In this document: in pieces, positions 24,813-34,216 of the stretch
Layout: every line of letters begins with the position of its first letter
How positions within the stretch are numbered: the first letter of the stretch is position 1
DNA from: an uncultured Hyphomicrobiales bacterium
GTDB taxonomy: Bacteria; Pseudomonadota; Alphaproteobacteria; Rhizobiales; Xanthobacteraceae
NCBI GenBank assembly: GCA_903878085.1
Contig: CAIRGJ010000054.1
Span: 1 to 64,000 of the forward strand
DNA length: 64,000 nucleotides
Direction: 5' to 3'
Program-made: the position numbers and the translations under genes
Notes under the pieces: model-generated
Seen by the model: only the letters and a program-made list of their open reading frames with translations
Told to the model about the DNA's origin: nothing
Database searches by the model: none

Positions 24813-25796
24813 TTACACCCCCAGCAACTGCGCAATTTCTTCCACGGCAATCGTCGGCGCCAGTCTGCCGGCGGCGACCGCGGTCTCCGCCTGCCGCACC
24901 TTGGCACGGACCGTGGGATCGCTGCGCAGCCGCGCGGTGAGCCGCTCCTCCAGCATGGTCCACATCCATTTGACCTGCTGTTCGCGCCGCCGCGCGGCCA
25001 ATTCGCCCGACGCGGTCATCTTTTCCTTGTGGTCGAGCACCTGCGCCCAAAGTTTGTCGATGCCGTTTCCAGTGAGCGCCGAATAGGTCAGCACCGGCGG
25101 CGACCAGGTCGGCGAGCGCGGCGCGAGGATATGCAGCGCGCCGCGATAGTCCGCCGCCGCCATCGTGGCGCGCCCGATATTGTCGCCATCGGCCTTGTTG
25201 ACCGCGATCATGTCGGCGAGTTCGACGATACCCTTTTTGATGCCCTGCAATTCGTCGCCGGCGCCGGCGACCATCAGCACCAGGAAGAAATCGGTCATGT
25301 CGGCGACGGTGGTTTCCGACTGGCCGACGCCGACGGTCTCGACGATCAGCACGTCGTAGCCGGCGGCCTCGCACAGCAGCATCGTTTCACGCGTCTTGGC
25401 GGCGACGCCGCCGAGTGTGCCGGAGGAAGGCGAGGGCCGGATGAAGGCGTTGGGGTCGACGGCAAGCTGCGCCATCCGCGTCTTGTCGCCGAGGATCGAG
25501 CCGCCGGTGCGGCTCGACGACGGATCGACCGCCAGCACCGCGACCTTATGGCCTTGCGCGGTGAGATAAGTGCCGAGCGTATCGATGGTGGTCGATTTGC
25601 CGGCGCCGGGCGCGCCGGTGATGCCGAGCCGCACCGCCTTGCCGGTCGCCGGCAGCAATTCCTGCACCAGCAGGTGCGCGGTCTTGCGGTGGTCGGCGCG
25701 CTTGCTCTCGATCAGCGTGATGGCGCGCGCCAAGGTCGCGCGGTCGCCGCTGCGGATGGCGGCTGTGAGGGCTGAAACATTCGCGGGCGGTTTCAT
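24813..25796 (-). CDS. meaB: Methylmalonyl-CoA mutase-associated GTPase MeaB
   Basis: The 327-residue G3E GTPase protects and reloads cobalamin in methylmalonyl-CoA mutase. The P-loop GAPGAGKS is at 61-68, followed by VLAVDPSSSRTGGSILGDKTRM, the switch segment IVETVGVGQSE and the base motif VNKADGDN. ATG 25796 is used. It ends a same-strand group that begins with mutA, although two other genes stand between mutB and meaB. Confidence 0.93.
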   Translation of the reverse strand: MKPPANVSALTAAIRSGDRATLARAITLIESKRADHRKTAHLLVQELLPATGKAVRLGITGAPGAGKSTTIDTLGTYLTAQGHKVAVLAVDPSSSRTGGSILGDKTRMAQLAVDPNAFIRPSPSSGTLGGVAAKTRETMLLCEAAGYDVLIVETVGVGQSETTVADMTDFFLVLMVAGAGDELQGIKKGIVELADMIAVNKADGDNIGRATMAAADYRGALHILAPRSPTWSPPVLTYSALTGNGIDKLWAQVLDHKEKMTASGELAARRREQQVKWMWTMLEERLTARLRSDPTVRAKVRQAETAVAAGRLAPTIAVEEIAQLLGV

Positions 25797-25807
25797 GACG
25801 CTGCCGC

Positions 25808-26611
25808 TCAATTGTTGTCCTTCTCGGCATCGGCGGTCGGCCGTTCGCCGCCGAACAACGCGGTACCTTCGCCCGACAAGTCGTCCTTGAACACAGTCCA
25901 AGGCACATAGGCGCTGTAGGGCCCTTCGGCATAGGAGCCGACGGCGTAGGCGGAATAATAAAAGATCAGGCCGGCGCTTTTGTCCTTCTCGGTCGACGGC
26001 ACAAGGGCGACGGGGCCGATCTTGAGCAGGTCAGGCTCAACATGCCCCAATTCGAAGTCGGTCTCCGGATCGACCTCGTCCGCGCCGCGCGCCTTCTTCT
26101 CGACGGCAAGAGTGGCGCGGATCGCCTTGGCAATTTTCGTCAGCGCCCGTCCGCCCGGTGCGGTCTCCTTGAAGAATGGCCGGATGCTGATGCGTTTTTT
26201 CGCCTTCGCATCCCACAGGATGGTGTTGGTGATACTGTTAGGGTGCGCGCCAAGGCCATTGAAATAGTCGTCACGCTGGATGCTGACATACCGCCCGATC
26301 TCCGAACGCTGCGTATAACTGCGCTCGAAATCGTAGTGCCGGCCGTCCGCAAAGAGGTCAGGCGTGTCCTTGCGATCTTTGTCGGCCTGCACGCGTTGCT
26401 TCGCCACGTCGCGCCGGCCCTCGGCAAGCAGGTTTTCGAACAGGCCGGGAAAGGCTTTCAATTCATCGGCGATGGTGACGCTGGCCTCGATCGAGCGGAT
26501 ATTGATTGTGAAGGCGGGCTTCTCATCGGCCGCGTTCGCGCCGGACACGCCCAATGGCACGCTTATGAGTGCGGCCAGGACAAGAGAGGTTATGAAAAGC
26601 GGCCGCATCAT
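25808..26611 (-). CDS. Secreted DUF4163/DUF3298 protein
   Basis: The 267-residue protein has a signal peptide (cut near ANAADEKP) and the RsiV-like DUF4163-DUF3298 layout. A beta-rich N-terminal part is followed by YVSIQRDDYFNGLGAHPNS and the acidic YYSAYAVGSYAEGPYSAYVP. The family includes lysozyme-binding anti-sigma factor ectodomains, but this protein has no cytoplasmic anti-sigma part, so it is a free periplasmic protein of unknown role. It lies six bases after the lipoprotein gene and 11 before meaB. Confidence 0.75.
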   Translation of the reverse strand: MMRPLFITSLVLAALISVPLGVSGANAADEKPAFTINIRSIEASVTIADELKAFPGLFENLLAEGRRDVAKQRVQADKDRKDTPDLFADGRHYDFERSYTQRSEIGRYVSIQRDDYFNGLGAHPNSITNTILWDAKAKKRISIRPFFKETAPGGRALTKIAKAIRATLAVEKKARGADEVDPETDFELGHVEPDLLKIGPVALVPSTEKDKSAGLIFYYSAYAVGSYAEGPYSAYVPWTVFKDDLSGEGTALFGGERPTADAEKDNN

Positions 26612-26617
26612 GTGAAG

Positions 26618-27157
26618 CTATTTGTCTTTCCTGTCGGCATCGTCGGGCAGGCGGATCACAAGCCCGCCTTTGTCCTTCGGGCGTGCCGCGGTCGCGCGCG
26701 CGAAGGCGAACAGTTGGCCGCGCGTCTCGACCCGGCAGGCTGCGCCATTCGCTTTGCCGCAATAGACCGCGCGGGTTTTCTTGCTGGCATCTGCTTCGTC
26801 GATCGGAATCACCTGGAAGACGCCGTCGGTAAGCTTGCGCAGAACGGCGTATTCGGTCTTGCGAGGATTGCCCGCCGGCCGGCTCTGGATAATGAAGGTG
26901 CCGGCTTTGAACGGGTGCACCGAGAAGGCATCATAGCCCTTCGCACCGCCGGGGACGGGTGCATACAGCGCGCCGTCCCAGGCGTAATCCACGCGCTCGG
27001 GGTCCGCCGCGAAGCCGTTGTGCAAGGTGTAGAGTTGCAGCTTTAACGTCGGTCCAAACAGCGCCTTCGAATCCTTCAGGATCGGGGCGGCGGAGTCGAT
27101 GCAGCCTGCCAACGAAAGGACGCAAAGCGCGGCCAGCGCAATACGGAACGTCTTCAC
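26618..27157 (-). CDS. Putative lipoprotein
   Basis: The 179-residue protein has a lipoprotein signal with lipobox LAGC (Cys19). Beyond it are a beta-rich domain with [20 protein letters not shown] and a lysine-rich end. I do not recognise a family. The start overlaps the mutB stop by four bases (ATGA), so it is translated with the mutase. A cell-envelope protein inside a mutase operon is unexpected; it may be a hitchhiking gene pair with the DUF3298 neighbour. Confidence 0.7.
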   Translation of the reverse strand: MKTFRIALAALCVLSLAGCIDSAAPILKDSKALFGPTLKLQLYTLHNGFAADPERVDYAWDGALYAPVPGGAKGYDAFSVHPFKAGTFIIQSRPAGNPRKTEYAVLRKLTDGVFQVIPIDEADASKKTRAVYCGKANGAACRVETRGQLFAFARATAARPKDKGGLVIRLPDDADRKDK

Positions 27158-29310
27158 TCCGCCGCCTGCTGATCGTGGCCGAGGCGGTGGTGCAGCGTCT
27201 TGAGCAGCTTTTCGGCGGCTTCGGAAATCACCGTGCCGGGCGGAAAGATGGCCTCGCAGCCTCCCTTCATCAGCGCGTCGTAATCTTGCGGCGGCACCAC
27301 GCCGCCGACCACGATCATGATGTCGTCGCGGCCCTGCGCGGCCAGTTCCTTCTTGAGCTCGGGCACCAGCGTCAGATGCGCGGCGGCGAGCGACGACACG
27401 CCGAGAATGTGAACGTCGTTCTCGACCGCCTGTCTGGCGGCCTCCTGTGGCGTCGCGAACAGCGGCCCGATATCGACGTCGAAGCCCAGATCAGCAAAGG
27501 CCGAGGCGATCACTTTCTGGCCACGGTCGTGGCCGTCCTGGCCGATCTTGGCGACCAGGAGGCGCGGGCGGCGGCCCTCGGCGGCCTCGAAGGCTTCGAC
27601 GGCCACGCGCACGCGTTCGACGGCGCCGGTCATGCCGACCTCCCGCTTGTAGACCCCGGTGATGGCTTTGATCTCGGCACGATGGCGGCCATAGACCTTC
27701 TCCAGCGCCATGGAAATCTCGCCGACCGTGGCCTTGGCGCGCGCGGCGTCGATGGCCAGCGCCAGCAGATTGCCGTTGCCGCCATCGGCGGCCCGTGTCA
27801 GCGCATCGAGCGCTTCCTGCAGCACGACCGGGTCGCGCTCCTCACGCAGCCGCTTGAGCTTGTCGAGCTGCATGTTGCGCACGGCGGTGTTGTCGATCTT
27901 GAGCACGTCGATCGGCGCTTCTTCGGTCGGTTGATATTTGTTGACGCCGATCACCGACTGCACGCCGGCGTCGATCCGCGCCTGGGTCTTGGCAGAGGCT
28001 TCCTCGATACGCAGCTTCGGAATGCCGGCCTCGATTGCCTTGGTCATGCCGCCGAGCGCTTCGATTTCCTCGATGTGGCCCCAGGCCTTGCGCGCGAGAT
28101 CGTAGGTGAGCTTCTCGACATAATAAGAACCGCCCCAGGGATCGACGATGCGGGTGGCGCCGGCTTCCTGTTGCAAGACGATCTGGGTATTGCGGGCGAT
28201 GCGGGCGGAGAAATCGGTCGGCAGGGCGAGCGCCTCGTCGAGCGCATTGGTGTGCAGCGACTGGGTCTGGCCTTGGGTTGCCGCCATCGCCTCGATCATG
28301 GTGCGCGACACGTTGTTGAACACGTCCTGCGCCGCCAGCGACCAGCCCGAGGTCTGGCAATGCGTGCGCAGCGACAGCGAGCGCGCGTCCTGCGGGTTGA
28401 ACGGCTTCATCAGTTTCGTCCAGATCATGCGCGCGGCGCGCATCTTGGCGATCTCCATGAAGTAGTTCATGCCGATCGCCCAGAAGAAGCTAACCCGTGG
28501 GGCAAACTGATCGATGGTGAGGCCGGCCTTCAACCCGGCGCGGACATATTCGACGCCGTCGGCCAGCGTGTAAGCCAGTTCGAGGTCCTGCGTCGCGCCG
28601 GCTTCCTGCATGTGATAGCCGGACACCGAAATCGAATTGAACTTCGGCATCTCGGCGGACGTATAGGCGAAGATGTCGGAGATGATGCGGATGCTCGGGC
28701 CGGGCGGATAGATATAGGTGTTGCGCACCATGAATTCTTTGAGGATGTCGTTCTGGATCGTGCCCGACAGCTTGGCGTGCGGCACGCCTTGCTCTTCGGC
28801 GGCGACGACGTAGAGCGCCAGCACCGGCAGCACCGCGCCGTTCATGGTCATCGACACGCTCATCTGGTCGAGCGGGATGCCGGAGAACAGCGTACGCATG
28901 TCGTAAATCGAGTCGATGGCGACGCCCGCCATGCCGACGTCGCCGGCGACGCGTGGATGATCCGAGTCATAGCCGCGATGCGTGGCGAGATCGAAGGCGA
29001 TCGACAGGCCTTTCTGCCCGGCAGCGAGATTGCGCCGGTAAAAGGCGTTGGAATCTTCCGCGGTGGAGAAGCCGGCATATTGCCGGATGGTCCAGGGCTG
29101 CGCCGCGTACATCGCAGGATAAGGCCCGCGCAGGAACGGCGCCTTGCCGGGAAAAGTGTCGAGGAAATCGATGCCGGCGAGATCGGCCTCGCCGAATGAG
29201 GGCTTCACCGGGATGCCTTCGGGCGTCATCCAGGGTGCGCCGGCCGCCGCTGCCGGTGTGGGCGCGGCATCGGCGAAATTTACCGTGGCGAAGTTCGGGA
29301 CCTTGCTCAT
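27154..29310 (-). CDS. mutB: Methylmalonyl-CoA mutase, large subunit
   Basis: The 718-residue cobalamin enzyme interconverts methylmalonyl-CoA and succinyl-CoA at the end of propionate and odd-chain or branched-chain breakdown. A TIM-barrel domain (about 40-560) is followed by a B12-binding domain with the axial ligand His594 in GQDGHDRG. Substrate-site sequence such as [13 protein letters not shown] and [11 protein letters not shown] is present. It overlaps mutA by four bases and the lipoprotein gene by four. It is the catalytic subunit. Confidence 0.96.
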   Translation of the reverse strand: MSKVPNFATVNFADAAPTPAAAAGAPWMTPEGIPVKPSFGEADLAGIDFLDTFPGKAPFLRGPYPAMYAAQPWTIRQYAGFSTAEDSNAFYRRNLAAGQKGLSIAFDLATHRGYDSDHPRVAGDVGMAGVAIDSIYDMRTLFSGIPLDQMSVSMTMNGAVLPVLALYVVAAEEQGVPHAKLSGTIQNDILKEFMVRNTYIYPPGPSIRIISDIFAYTSAEMPKFNSISVSGYHMQEAGATQDLELAYTLADGVEYVRAGLKAGLTIDQFAPRVSFFWAIGMNYFMEIAKMRAARMIWTKLMKPFNPQDARSLSLRTHCQTSGWSLAAQDVFNNVSRTMIEAMAATQGQTQSLHTNALDEALALPTDFSARIARNTQIVLQQEAGATRIVDPWGGSYYVEKLTYDLARKAWGHIEEIEALGGMTKAIEAGIPKLRIEEASAKTQARIDAGVQSVIGVNKYQPTEEAPIDVLKIDNTAVRNMQLDKLKRLREERDPVVLQEALDALTRAADGGNGNLLALAIDAARAKATVGEISMALEKVYGRHRAEIKAITGVYKREVGMTGAVERVRVAVEAFEAAEGRRPRLLVAKIGQDGHDRGQKVIASAFADLGFDVDIGPLFATPQEAARQAVENDVHILGVSSLAAAHLTLVPELKKELAAQGRDDIMIVVGGVVPPQDYDALMKGGCEAIFPPGTVISEAAEKLLKTLHHRLGHDQQAAE

Positions 29311-31169
29311 TTGGCCCCCAGAATATCATGGGCCGCCTGCAACGTCGCCACCACATCGCAGCCCATGAATACGAAGGTTTTTGCACCGGCCTCGGTCAGC
29401 GCAGCCTCCAGTTCGCCCGGCCTGCCGGCCAGATGCACGATGGCTCCCGCCGCAGTCAGGGCCTTGGCCGCCGCGACGGCCTCAACGGCATAAATCTTAT
29501 CCGACGAGCACAGGCAGGCAATTTTGGCGCCCGACTTTTTGAACGCGGCCACCATCTCGGCCTGATCCTTGAAGCCGTCATGGCCCGGCGTCTCGATGCC
29601 ACCGGCCTCGTAAAAATTCTTGGCGAACATCGCGCGCGCGGTGAAGTCGGGCAGGGTGCCGAGCGTCGCCAGAAACAGCTTCGGCCGCGCCCCGGTCTTC
29701 ATCAACATGCGGTCGGATGCGTCGCGCAAGCGCTCGAACGGTTCGGCCAGGCGGATGCGCGGCAGCGCTTCGGTGGTGACGGCAACCGCGCTCTCTTTCG
29801 GCGGAGCGGCCGGTGCGACATCCAGCACCTTCGCCGTCTTCTCACCGAGATTGGGGTAATCGCTGGTGCCGGTGATCGCGTCCTTGCGCCGTGCGACCGC
29901 CTTTTCGCGCTCGGCGCGCACGCCTGCGACGTTGCGCTGGATGACCCGGCGCTCAAGCGCCGCCCAGCAGCCGCCGGCGGCCTCGATCTCCTGAAACTGC
30001 ACCCAGGCGGCGGCGCAAAATTTGCTGGTCAGGCCCTCGATGGCGCCGGAGCCGGCGGCCGGATCGGCGACCTTCGCCAGATTGCTCTCCTCCAGCAGAA
30101 TGAGCTGGGTGTTGCGCGCGACCCGTCGGGCAAAGGCATCGGGCAGGCCGAACGGTGCGGTATGTGGCAAGGCCACGATGCTGTCGGCGCCGCCGAGGCC
30201 GGCCGCTGCCACCGCCAGCGTCATGCGCAGCATGTTCACGTCGGCGTCGCGTTTGGTCATCATCCGCCACGCCGTCTCGGCGGCGACGTAAGTAGGCTTC
30301 GGCGTCAGACCGCAGGCCTCTTCGACCCGCGCCCACAGTTTCCGCAACGCACGAAACTTGGCGATGGTGATGAATTCGTCGGCGTCGGCGGCGAGCCGAA
30401 AATAGATCATGCCGCGCGCGGCCTCGAGCGGTAGGCCGCTTGCTTCAAGCGCGCGCAGATATTCGACGGCGCCGGCAATCGCAAAGCTGAGTTCCTGCGC
30501 TTCGGAGCCGCCGGCATTGTGAACGATGCGGCCATCGGCCACCGCAAAGGGCCCGGCAAATCCCTGATCGGCCAGTTCGCGCACCAGGCCGCTGAAATTG
30601 CGCGACACGTCGCTCCAGGGCCGCGGCGCGGTGCCGGTCGCGGCGAAGCCGCCGATCGGATTGAGGCTGGCGCGCAGGCCGACCGAGGCTGGCGCTATCT
30701 TGCGGCTTTTCACCAGCGCGGCGAAGTGCTGCGCCGCCAGCCGTGTCGGCGGGCTCAAGTTGAAATCGATGGTGATGCCGGCGTCGAGTTCGATGTCCTT
30801 GAACACGCGCTCGATCGTCGCCGCCGAGGCGTCGAGGCCGTAGCCATTGGCGCTGACCGAGCCTGCCATGACGACCGTCAGCCCGGTCGCGCCGTTCATC
30901 AGATCGTCCAGCGCCTGCTTGTTGGCCGCCGCCGGATCGGGATGGTCGACCCGCTGCATCAGCGCCCAGGCGGTCCCCGGCACGCGCCCGGCGATAGGCG
31001 AGGCCCCGGCGGCGCGCGGGTACAGCGGCTCGACCCGCAGGCCGTCGTAGGTTTGGGTCACCAGCTTTTTGTCGAACGAGGCGCCTTTGAGCGCGGCATC
31101 GACAAGCTTGCGCCATTCCGCCTGGGTGGCGGGCGGAAACTCGGTCGCGAGGGGCAATTCGGTGGTCAT
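29307..31169 (-). CDS. mutA: Methylmalonyl-CoA mutase, small subunit
   Basis: The 620-residue homolog of the large subunit forms the heterodimer but does not bind cobalamin in the usual way. The B12-type domain lacks the DxHxxG motif, having [11 protein letters not shown] instead, as expected for MutA. The barrel shows [15 protein letters not shown] and [20 protein letters not shown] (part). It is first in the operon, and its promoter probably lies in the 62-base gap before folK. Confidence 0.92.
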   Translation of the reverse strand: MTTELPLATEFPPATQAEWRKLVDAALKGASFDKKLVTQTYDGLRVEPLYPRAAGASPIAGRVPGTAWALMQRVDHPDPAAANKQALDDLMNGATGLTVVMAGSVSANGYGLDASAATIERVFKDIELDAGITIDFNLSPPTRLAAQHFAALVKSRKIAPASVGLRASLNPIGGFAATGTAPRPWSDVSRNFSGLVRELADQGFAGPFAVADGRIVHNAGGSEAQELSFAIAGAVEYLRALEASGLPLEAARGMIYFRLAADADEFITIAKFRALRKLWARVEEACGLTPKPTYVAAETAWRMMTKRDADVNMLRMTLAVAAAGLGGADSIVALPHTAPFGLPDAFARRVARNTQLILLEESNLAKVADPAAGSGAIEGLTSKFCAAAWVQFQEIEAAGGCWAALERRVIQRNVAGVRAEREKAVARRKDAITGTSDYPNLGEKTAKVLDVAPAAPPKESAVAVTTEALPRIRLAEPFERLRDASDRMLMKTGARPKLFLATLGTLPDFTARAMFAKNFYEAGGIETPGHDGFKDQAEMVAAFKKSGAKIACLCSSDKIYAVEAVAAAKALTAAGAIVHLAGRPGELEAALTEAGAKTFVFMGCDVVATLQAAHDILGAK

Positions 31170-31231
31170 TGGCTTGAAAATGGCACAGACAGCGCGGCGG
31201 CGCTATTGAGGTAAAGCAAATTGCATGCCCC

Positions 31232-31723
31232 TCATGATTGCGGCGGCAGCCGCTTGATCCCGGCGGTATCGACCGCGGCGAGCGCCTCGCGCACCGTCTT
31301 GCCGGCGATGACGCGGTCCGGCGCGATTTCGGCGAGCGGGCGGAGCACGAAAGCCCGCTCGAACAGCCGGGGGTGCGGCAAAGTCAGGCCCAACTCGTCG
31401 ATCTCCAGATCGCCGTAGGCGATGATGTCGACGTCGGCGGTGCGCGGGCCCCAGCGCTTCTCATGGGCGCGGTCGCGGCCGAGCTGCAGCTCGACTTCCT
31501 GGCCGCGCGCCAGCAGATCGCGCGGGGAGAGCGAAGTCTCGACCAAGAGGGCGAGATTGACGAAGGGCGGCTGGTATTTGAACCCCCAGGGCGGCGTCAG
31601 GTAGTCGGCCGAGCGCGCTTTCAGCACGATATCGCCGCGTTCGCACAGCAGGGTCACGGCGCGGTCGAGGATGGCGCGGCTGTTCCCGACATTGCCGCCG
31701 AGCGCGAGAAGGGCCTCGGTCAT
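31232..31723 (-). CDS. folK: 6-hydroxymethyl-7,8-dihydropterin pyrophosphokinase
   Basis: The 163-residue enzyme moves pyrophosphate from ATP to hydroxymethyl-dihydropterin in folate synthesis. The family signature is RWGPRTADVDIIAYG, and ALGGNVGNSRAILDRAV begins the fold. Its start overlaps the folB stop (ATGA). It is last of the folP-folB-folK operon. Confidence 0.95.
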   Translation of the reverse strand: MTEALLALGGNVGNSRAILDRAVTLLCERGDIVLKARSADYLTPPWGFKYQPPFVNLALLVETSLSPRDLLARGQEVELQLGRDRAHEKRWGPRTADVDIIAYGDLEIDELGLTLPHPRLFERAFVLRPLAEIAPDRVIAGKTVREALAAVDTAGIKRLPPQS

Positions 31724-32091
31724 GATTTGGCGCGTTTACGCGTCAGCGTCACGCCGACATCGCTGAAGATGGCGGCAATCGGCGCATGCGGCTTGTGAAT
31801 CGTCACCTGGATCGATTGCACGCGCGGAAATGCCGTGAGCACGGCGTTAGCCACGTTGCCGGCGGCGGCTTCGATCAGCTTGTAAGGCTTGGCGCAAAAC
31901 GCATTGCTGGCGCACTCGGCGACCTTGTCATAGGAAACCGTATCCATGACCTTGTCCGAGCGTGCGGCATCGGACAGGTCTATTTCCAATTCGAGATCGA
32001 TCGAAAAGCTTTGCCCAACCTTGCTTTCGTAGGCCAAGACGCCGTGATAGGCGTGCAACGACAGGGCCTTGATAAAAATGCGATCGCTCAT
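31720..32091 (-). CDS. folB: Dihydroneopterin aldolase
   Basis: The 123-residue tunnelling-fold enzyme makes hydroxymethyl-dihydropterin from dihydroneopterin. Expected residues are seen in LHAYHGVLAYESKVGQ and in the catalytic lysine region TIHKPHAPI, with the pterin-binding Glu in LIEAAAGNVA. It overlaps folP and folK by four bases on each side. Confidence 0.93.
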   Translation of the reverse strand: MSDRIFIKALSLHAYHGVLAYESKVGQSFSIDLELEIDLSDAARSDKVMDTVSYDKVAECASNAFCAKPYKLIEAAAGNVANAVLTAFPRVQSIQVTIHKPHAPIAAIFSDVGVTLTRKRAKS

Positions 32092-32951
32092 CGTGCCGCC
32101 TCGATAGCCGCGGCAACCCGCAGCGCCTGTACTGTCTCTTTGACGTCGTGCGCGCGGATGATGACAGCGCCGCTCGAAGCCGCCAAGAGGTGACTGGCGA
32201 TCGAGCCGCCGATACGGTCGTCCGTCGCCGACGGCGTCACGGTATTGATGAAGCGCTTGCGCGAGGCGCCGACTAGCAGCGGCAAGCCGAAACGCTTAAA
32301 GTCGGCAAGCCGGGCGAGGCAGCGGATGCTTTGCTCGGGCGTCTTGCCGAAACCGATGCCCGGATCGAGCACGATTTTCTCGCGCGCGATGCCGGCGCGC
32401 TCGGCGATCTCCAGCGAGCGCGCGAAAAACGCCACGACGTCAGCGATGATGTCGAGGCTTGCGTCGGCGCTGTCGCGATTGTGCATCACGATCACCGGCA
32501 CGCCGCGCTCGGCGATGAGCGCCGCCATGTCCGGGTCGCGCTGCAGGCCCCAGACGTCGTTGACGATGGTAGCGCCGTGGTCGAGCGCCCAGCGGGCGAC
32601 GGGCGCTTTGACGGTATCGATCGAGATCGGCAGGCCGAGCTTGGCCACCGCGGGCAGAACCGGCGCCAGCCGCGCCACCTCGTCGTCTTGCGATACCGGC
32701 TTGGCGCCACCATAGGGTCGCGTCGATTCCGCCCCGATATCAAGGATATCGGCGCCCTGTTGCGCCATTTTGGCGCCATGCGCGATCGCCGTCGCCGGAT
32801 CGATGAAACGGCCGCCGTCCGAGAAAGAATCCGGGGTGACGTTGAGAATGCCCATGACCAGCGGCCGGCCGAGTTTGAGCAGCGCGGCAAGCGCATCAGA
32901 CGCTGTTGCGGCGGCTTCGGCAGGTGTTGCGATGGTGCGGGCAAGCGCCAT
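32088..32951 (-). CDS. folP: Dihydropteroate synthase
   Basis: The 287-residue TIM-barrel enzyme joins p-aminobenzoate to the pterin and is the sulfonamide target. The two family signatures are MGILNVTPDSFSDGG and ADILDIGAESTRPYG; the substrate loop ASRKRFI is near the end. ATG 32951 is used because upstream codons belong to no conserved sequence, although the frame stays open to 33245. It heads the folate operon. Confidence 0.95.
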   Translation of the reverse strand: MALARTIATPAEAAATASDALAALLKLGRPLVMGILNVTPDSFSDGGRFIDPATAIAHGAKMAQQGADILDIGAESTRPYGGAKPVSQDDEVARLAPVLPAVAKLGLPISIDTVKAPVARWALDHGATIVNDVWGLQRDPDMAALIAERGVPVIVMHNRDSADASLDIIADVVAFFARSLEIAERAGIAREKIVLDPGIGFGKTPEQSIRCLARLADFKRFGLPLLVGASRKRFINTVTPSATDDRIGGSIASHLLAASSGAVIIRAHDVKETVQALRVAAAIEAAR

Positions 32952-33001
32952 AACGCTGGCTTTGCGCGGTCCCGGAAACGCTGTCAAGCAGGCCGGGACA
33001 G

Positions 33002-33409
33002 TCAGTACTTGATCTTCAAATCCAGCTTCTGGGCATTCTCGATCCAGCGGATCACGACTTTCTCGGACGGCAGCAGGCGGACCATTTTGCGCTTCTTGTT
33101 GGCCTCGGCCATCGCCTTGGCGAGGTTGGCCGGACTGCGATACCGAAGTTCCTTCACGGTATCGACGCCGGCGGCCTGCAACAGTTCGGCATATTCCCGG
33201 CTGATGCCCTTGATGCGCATGCGGTCGGCGACATTGGCCCAGCACAGCAATTGCTTTTCGGCAAAGCCGGTCTTTTCGGCCAGAATCTTGCGGCCCTTCA
33301 CCGTGCGCGCGATCTCAAGCAGTTTTGCGGTCGACCGGATGCCCGCCGACTTCAGGGTCTTGGCGACATCGTCGTCGATTCCCCCAATATCGGTGATGGG
33401 ATAGGACAT
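33002..33409 (-). CDS. DUF4332 protein
   Basis: The 135-residue protein contains two helix-hairpin-helix-like units: IGGIDDDVAKTLKSAGIRST and RIKGISREYAELLQAAGVDT. This matches DUF4332, predicted to bind DNA or nucleotides but with no known role. It lies 50 bases upstream of folP on the same strand. A good GGAGACCCT-type ribosome site precedes ATG 33409. Confidence 0.85.
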   Translation of the reverse strand: MSYPITDIGGIDDDVAKTLKSAGIRSTAKLLEIARTVKGRKILAEKTGFAEKQLLCWANVADRMRIKGISREYAELLQAAGVDTVKELRYRSPANLAKAMAEANKKRKMVRLLPSEKVVIRWIENAQKLDLKIKY

Positions 33410-33460
33410 CCAGGGTCTCCTAATGTGCTGCTAAATTTAGAGTGCGAACCGGACCGTGGT

Positions 33461-33823
33461 TCAAACGAACTGGCTTAAACCCGGAATGGCGCCGACAATC
33501 TCGCCGACCGTATCTTCGCCGGCCTTTTCGCGGGCAAAGGCAATAACTTCCTTAGTGACGCCCTGCACCTGACCCATGCTGAGGCCGGCCGCCATCATTT
33601 TGCTGCCGGCGCCCATGAGCCCGCCCATGCTGAACATGCCGCCGCCGGCGTCCGCCTGCTGCGCGATCAAGGCTTCCGCGCCGGGAAGCTTGTCGACGAG
33701 GGCTTGCACCTTATCGGGGGGGCCTTCCTTGCGCAGGAAGTCCAGGATGATGCCGACGGACTTTTCCGCGACAGCTCTGTCGACGCCGACATTGGCAACG
33801 AGACGTCCGATCAGTTCTTCCAT
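33461..33823 (-). CDS. Small conserved protein, possibly DUF2267-like
   Basis: The 120-residue protein has a helical N-terminal half (MEELIGRLVANVGVDRAVAE), a Gly/Met-rich middle (GGGMFSMGGLMGAGSKMMAAG) and an ending TVGEIVGAIPGLSQFV. It resembles DUF2267 or DUF2780 proteins of rhizobia, by recognition only. AGGGGA lies three bases before ATG 33823. The frame stays open upstream to 34054, but that part is not protein-like. Confidence 0.6.
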   Translation of the reverse strand: MEELIGRLVANVGVDRAVAEKSVGIILDFLRKEGPPDKVQALVDKLPGAEALIAQQADAGGGMFSMGGLMGAGSKMMAAGLSMGQVQGVTKEVIAFAREKAGEDTVGEIVGAIPGLSQFV

Positions 33824-34216
33824 GGTCCCCTCATGCGTCCGCACTGAAAGGCGGCTTGGCTTTATATTGAACGCAGTGCGCGAAGATGACAAGCGCGATG
33901 CGTTGTCATGTTGCTGCGCTTTTAGTCGCGACGTCCGGCGTTGCGCGCAAGTCCAGGTACTAGTCAAGTAAAATGGTGATAACGGCAAGCTACAAGTTTG
34001 GTGCCGCGCCGTTGTTGCGCTCGATCGCGGGCGGCGTTTTAGACTTACGATCAATAAAAGTTCAAGCCGACGCCGAATAGGGAAGGCTTAAACTTAGAGT
34101 TTCGTAAAGCAAAGCATGAAAATGCCATCGTCTGCCGCCGGCCAGACACGTCCAAACACGGCTTTTCACACCGCGGCAGCATTGCTAGCGTGGCAGCGAC
34201 CAATAAGGAGCCCGAT
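33824..34216. other. Divergent intergenic region, 393 bases
   Basis: No gene is seen here. The region separates the DUF2267-like gene (-) from the M20 peptidase (+) and must hold both promoters. It contains one perfect inverted repeat, atgacaa/ttgtcat (33886-33892, 33903-33909), 63 to 86 bases upstream of the minus-strand start, and several AT-rich stretches around 33960-34100. Confidence 0.5.

Noticed and set aside
24085-25374. Apparent fusion of a GTPase-region sequence with the C15 peptidase
   Set aside because: The upstream half is out of frame with meaB and passes through the palindromic repeat; the true C15 start is at 24699.
26959-29199. A 746-codon open frame on the plus strand opposite mutB
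   Set aside because: It is a shadow of the methylmalonyl-CoA mutase gene caused by GC-rich third positions.
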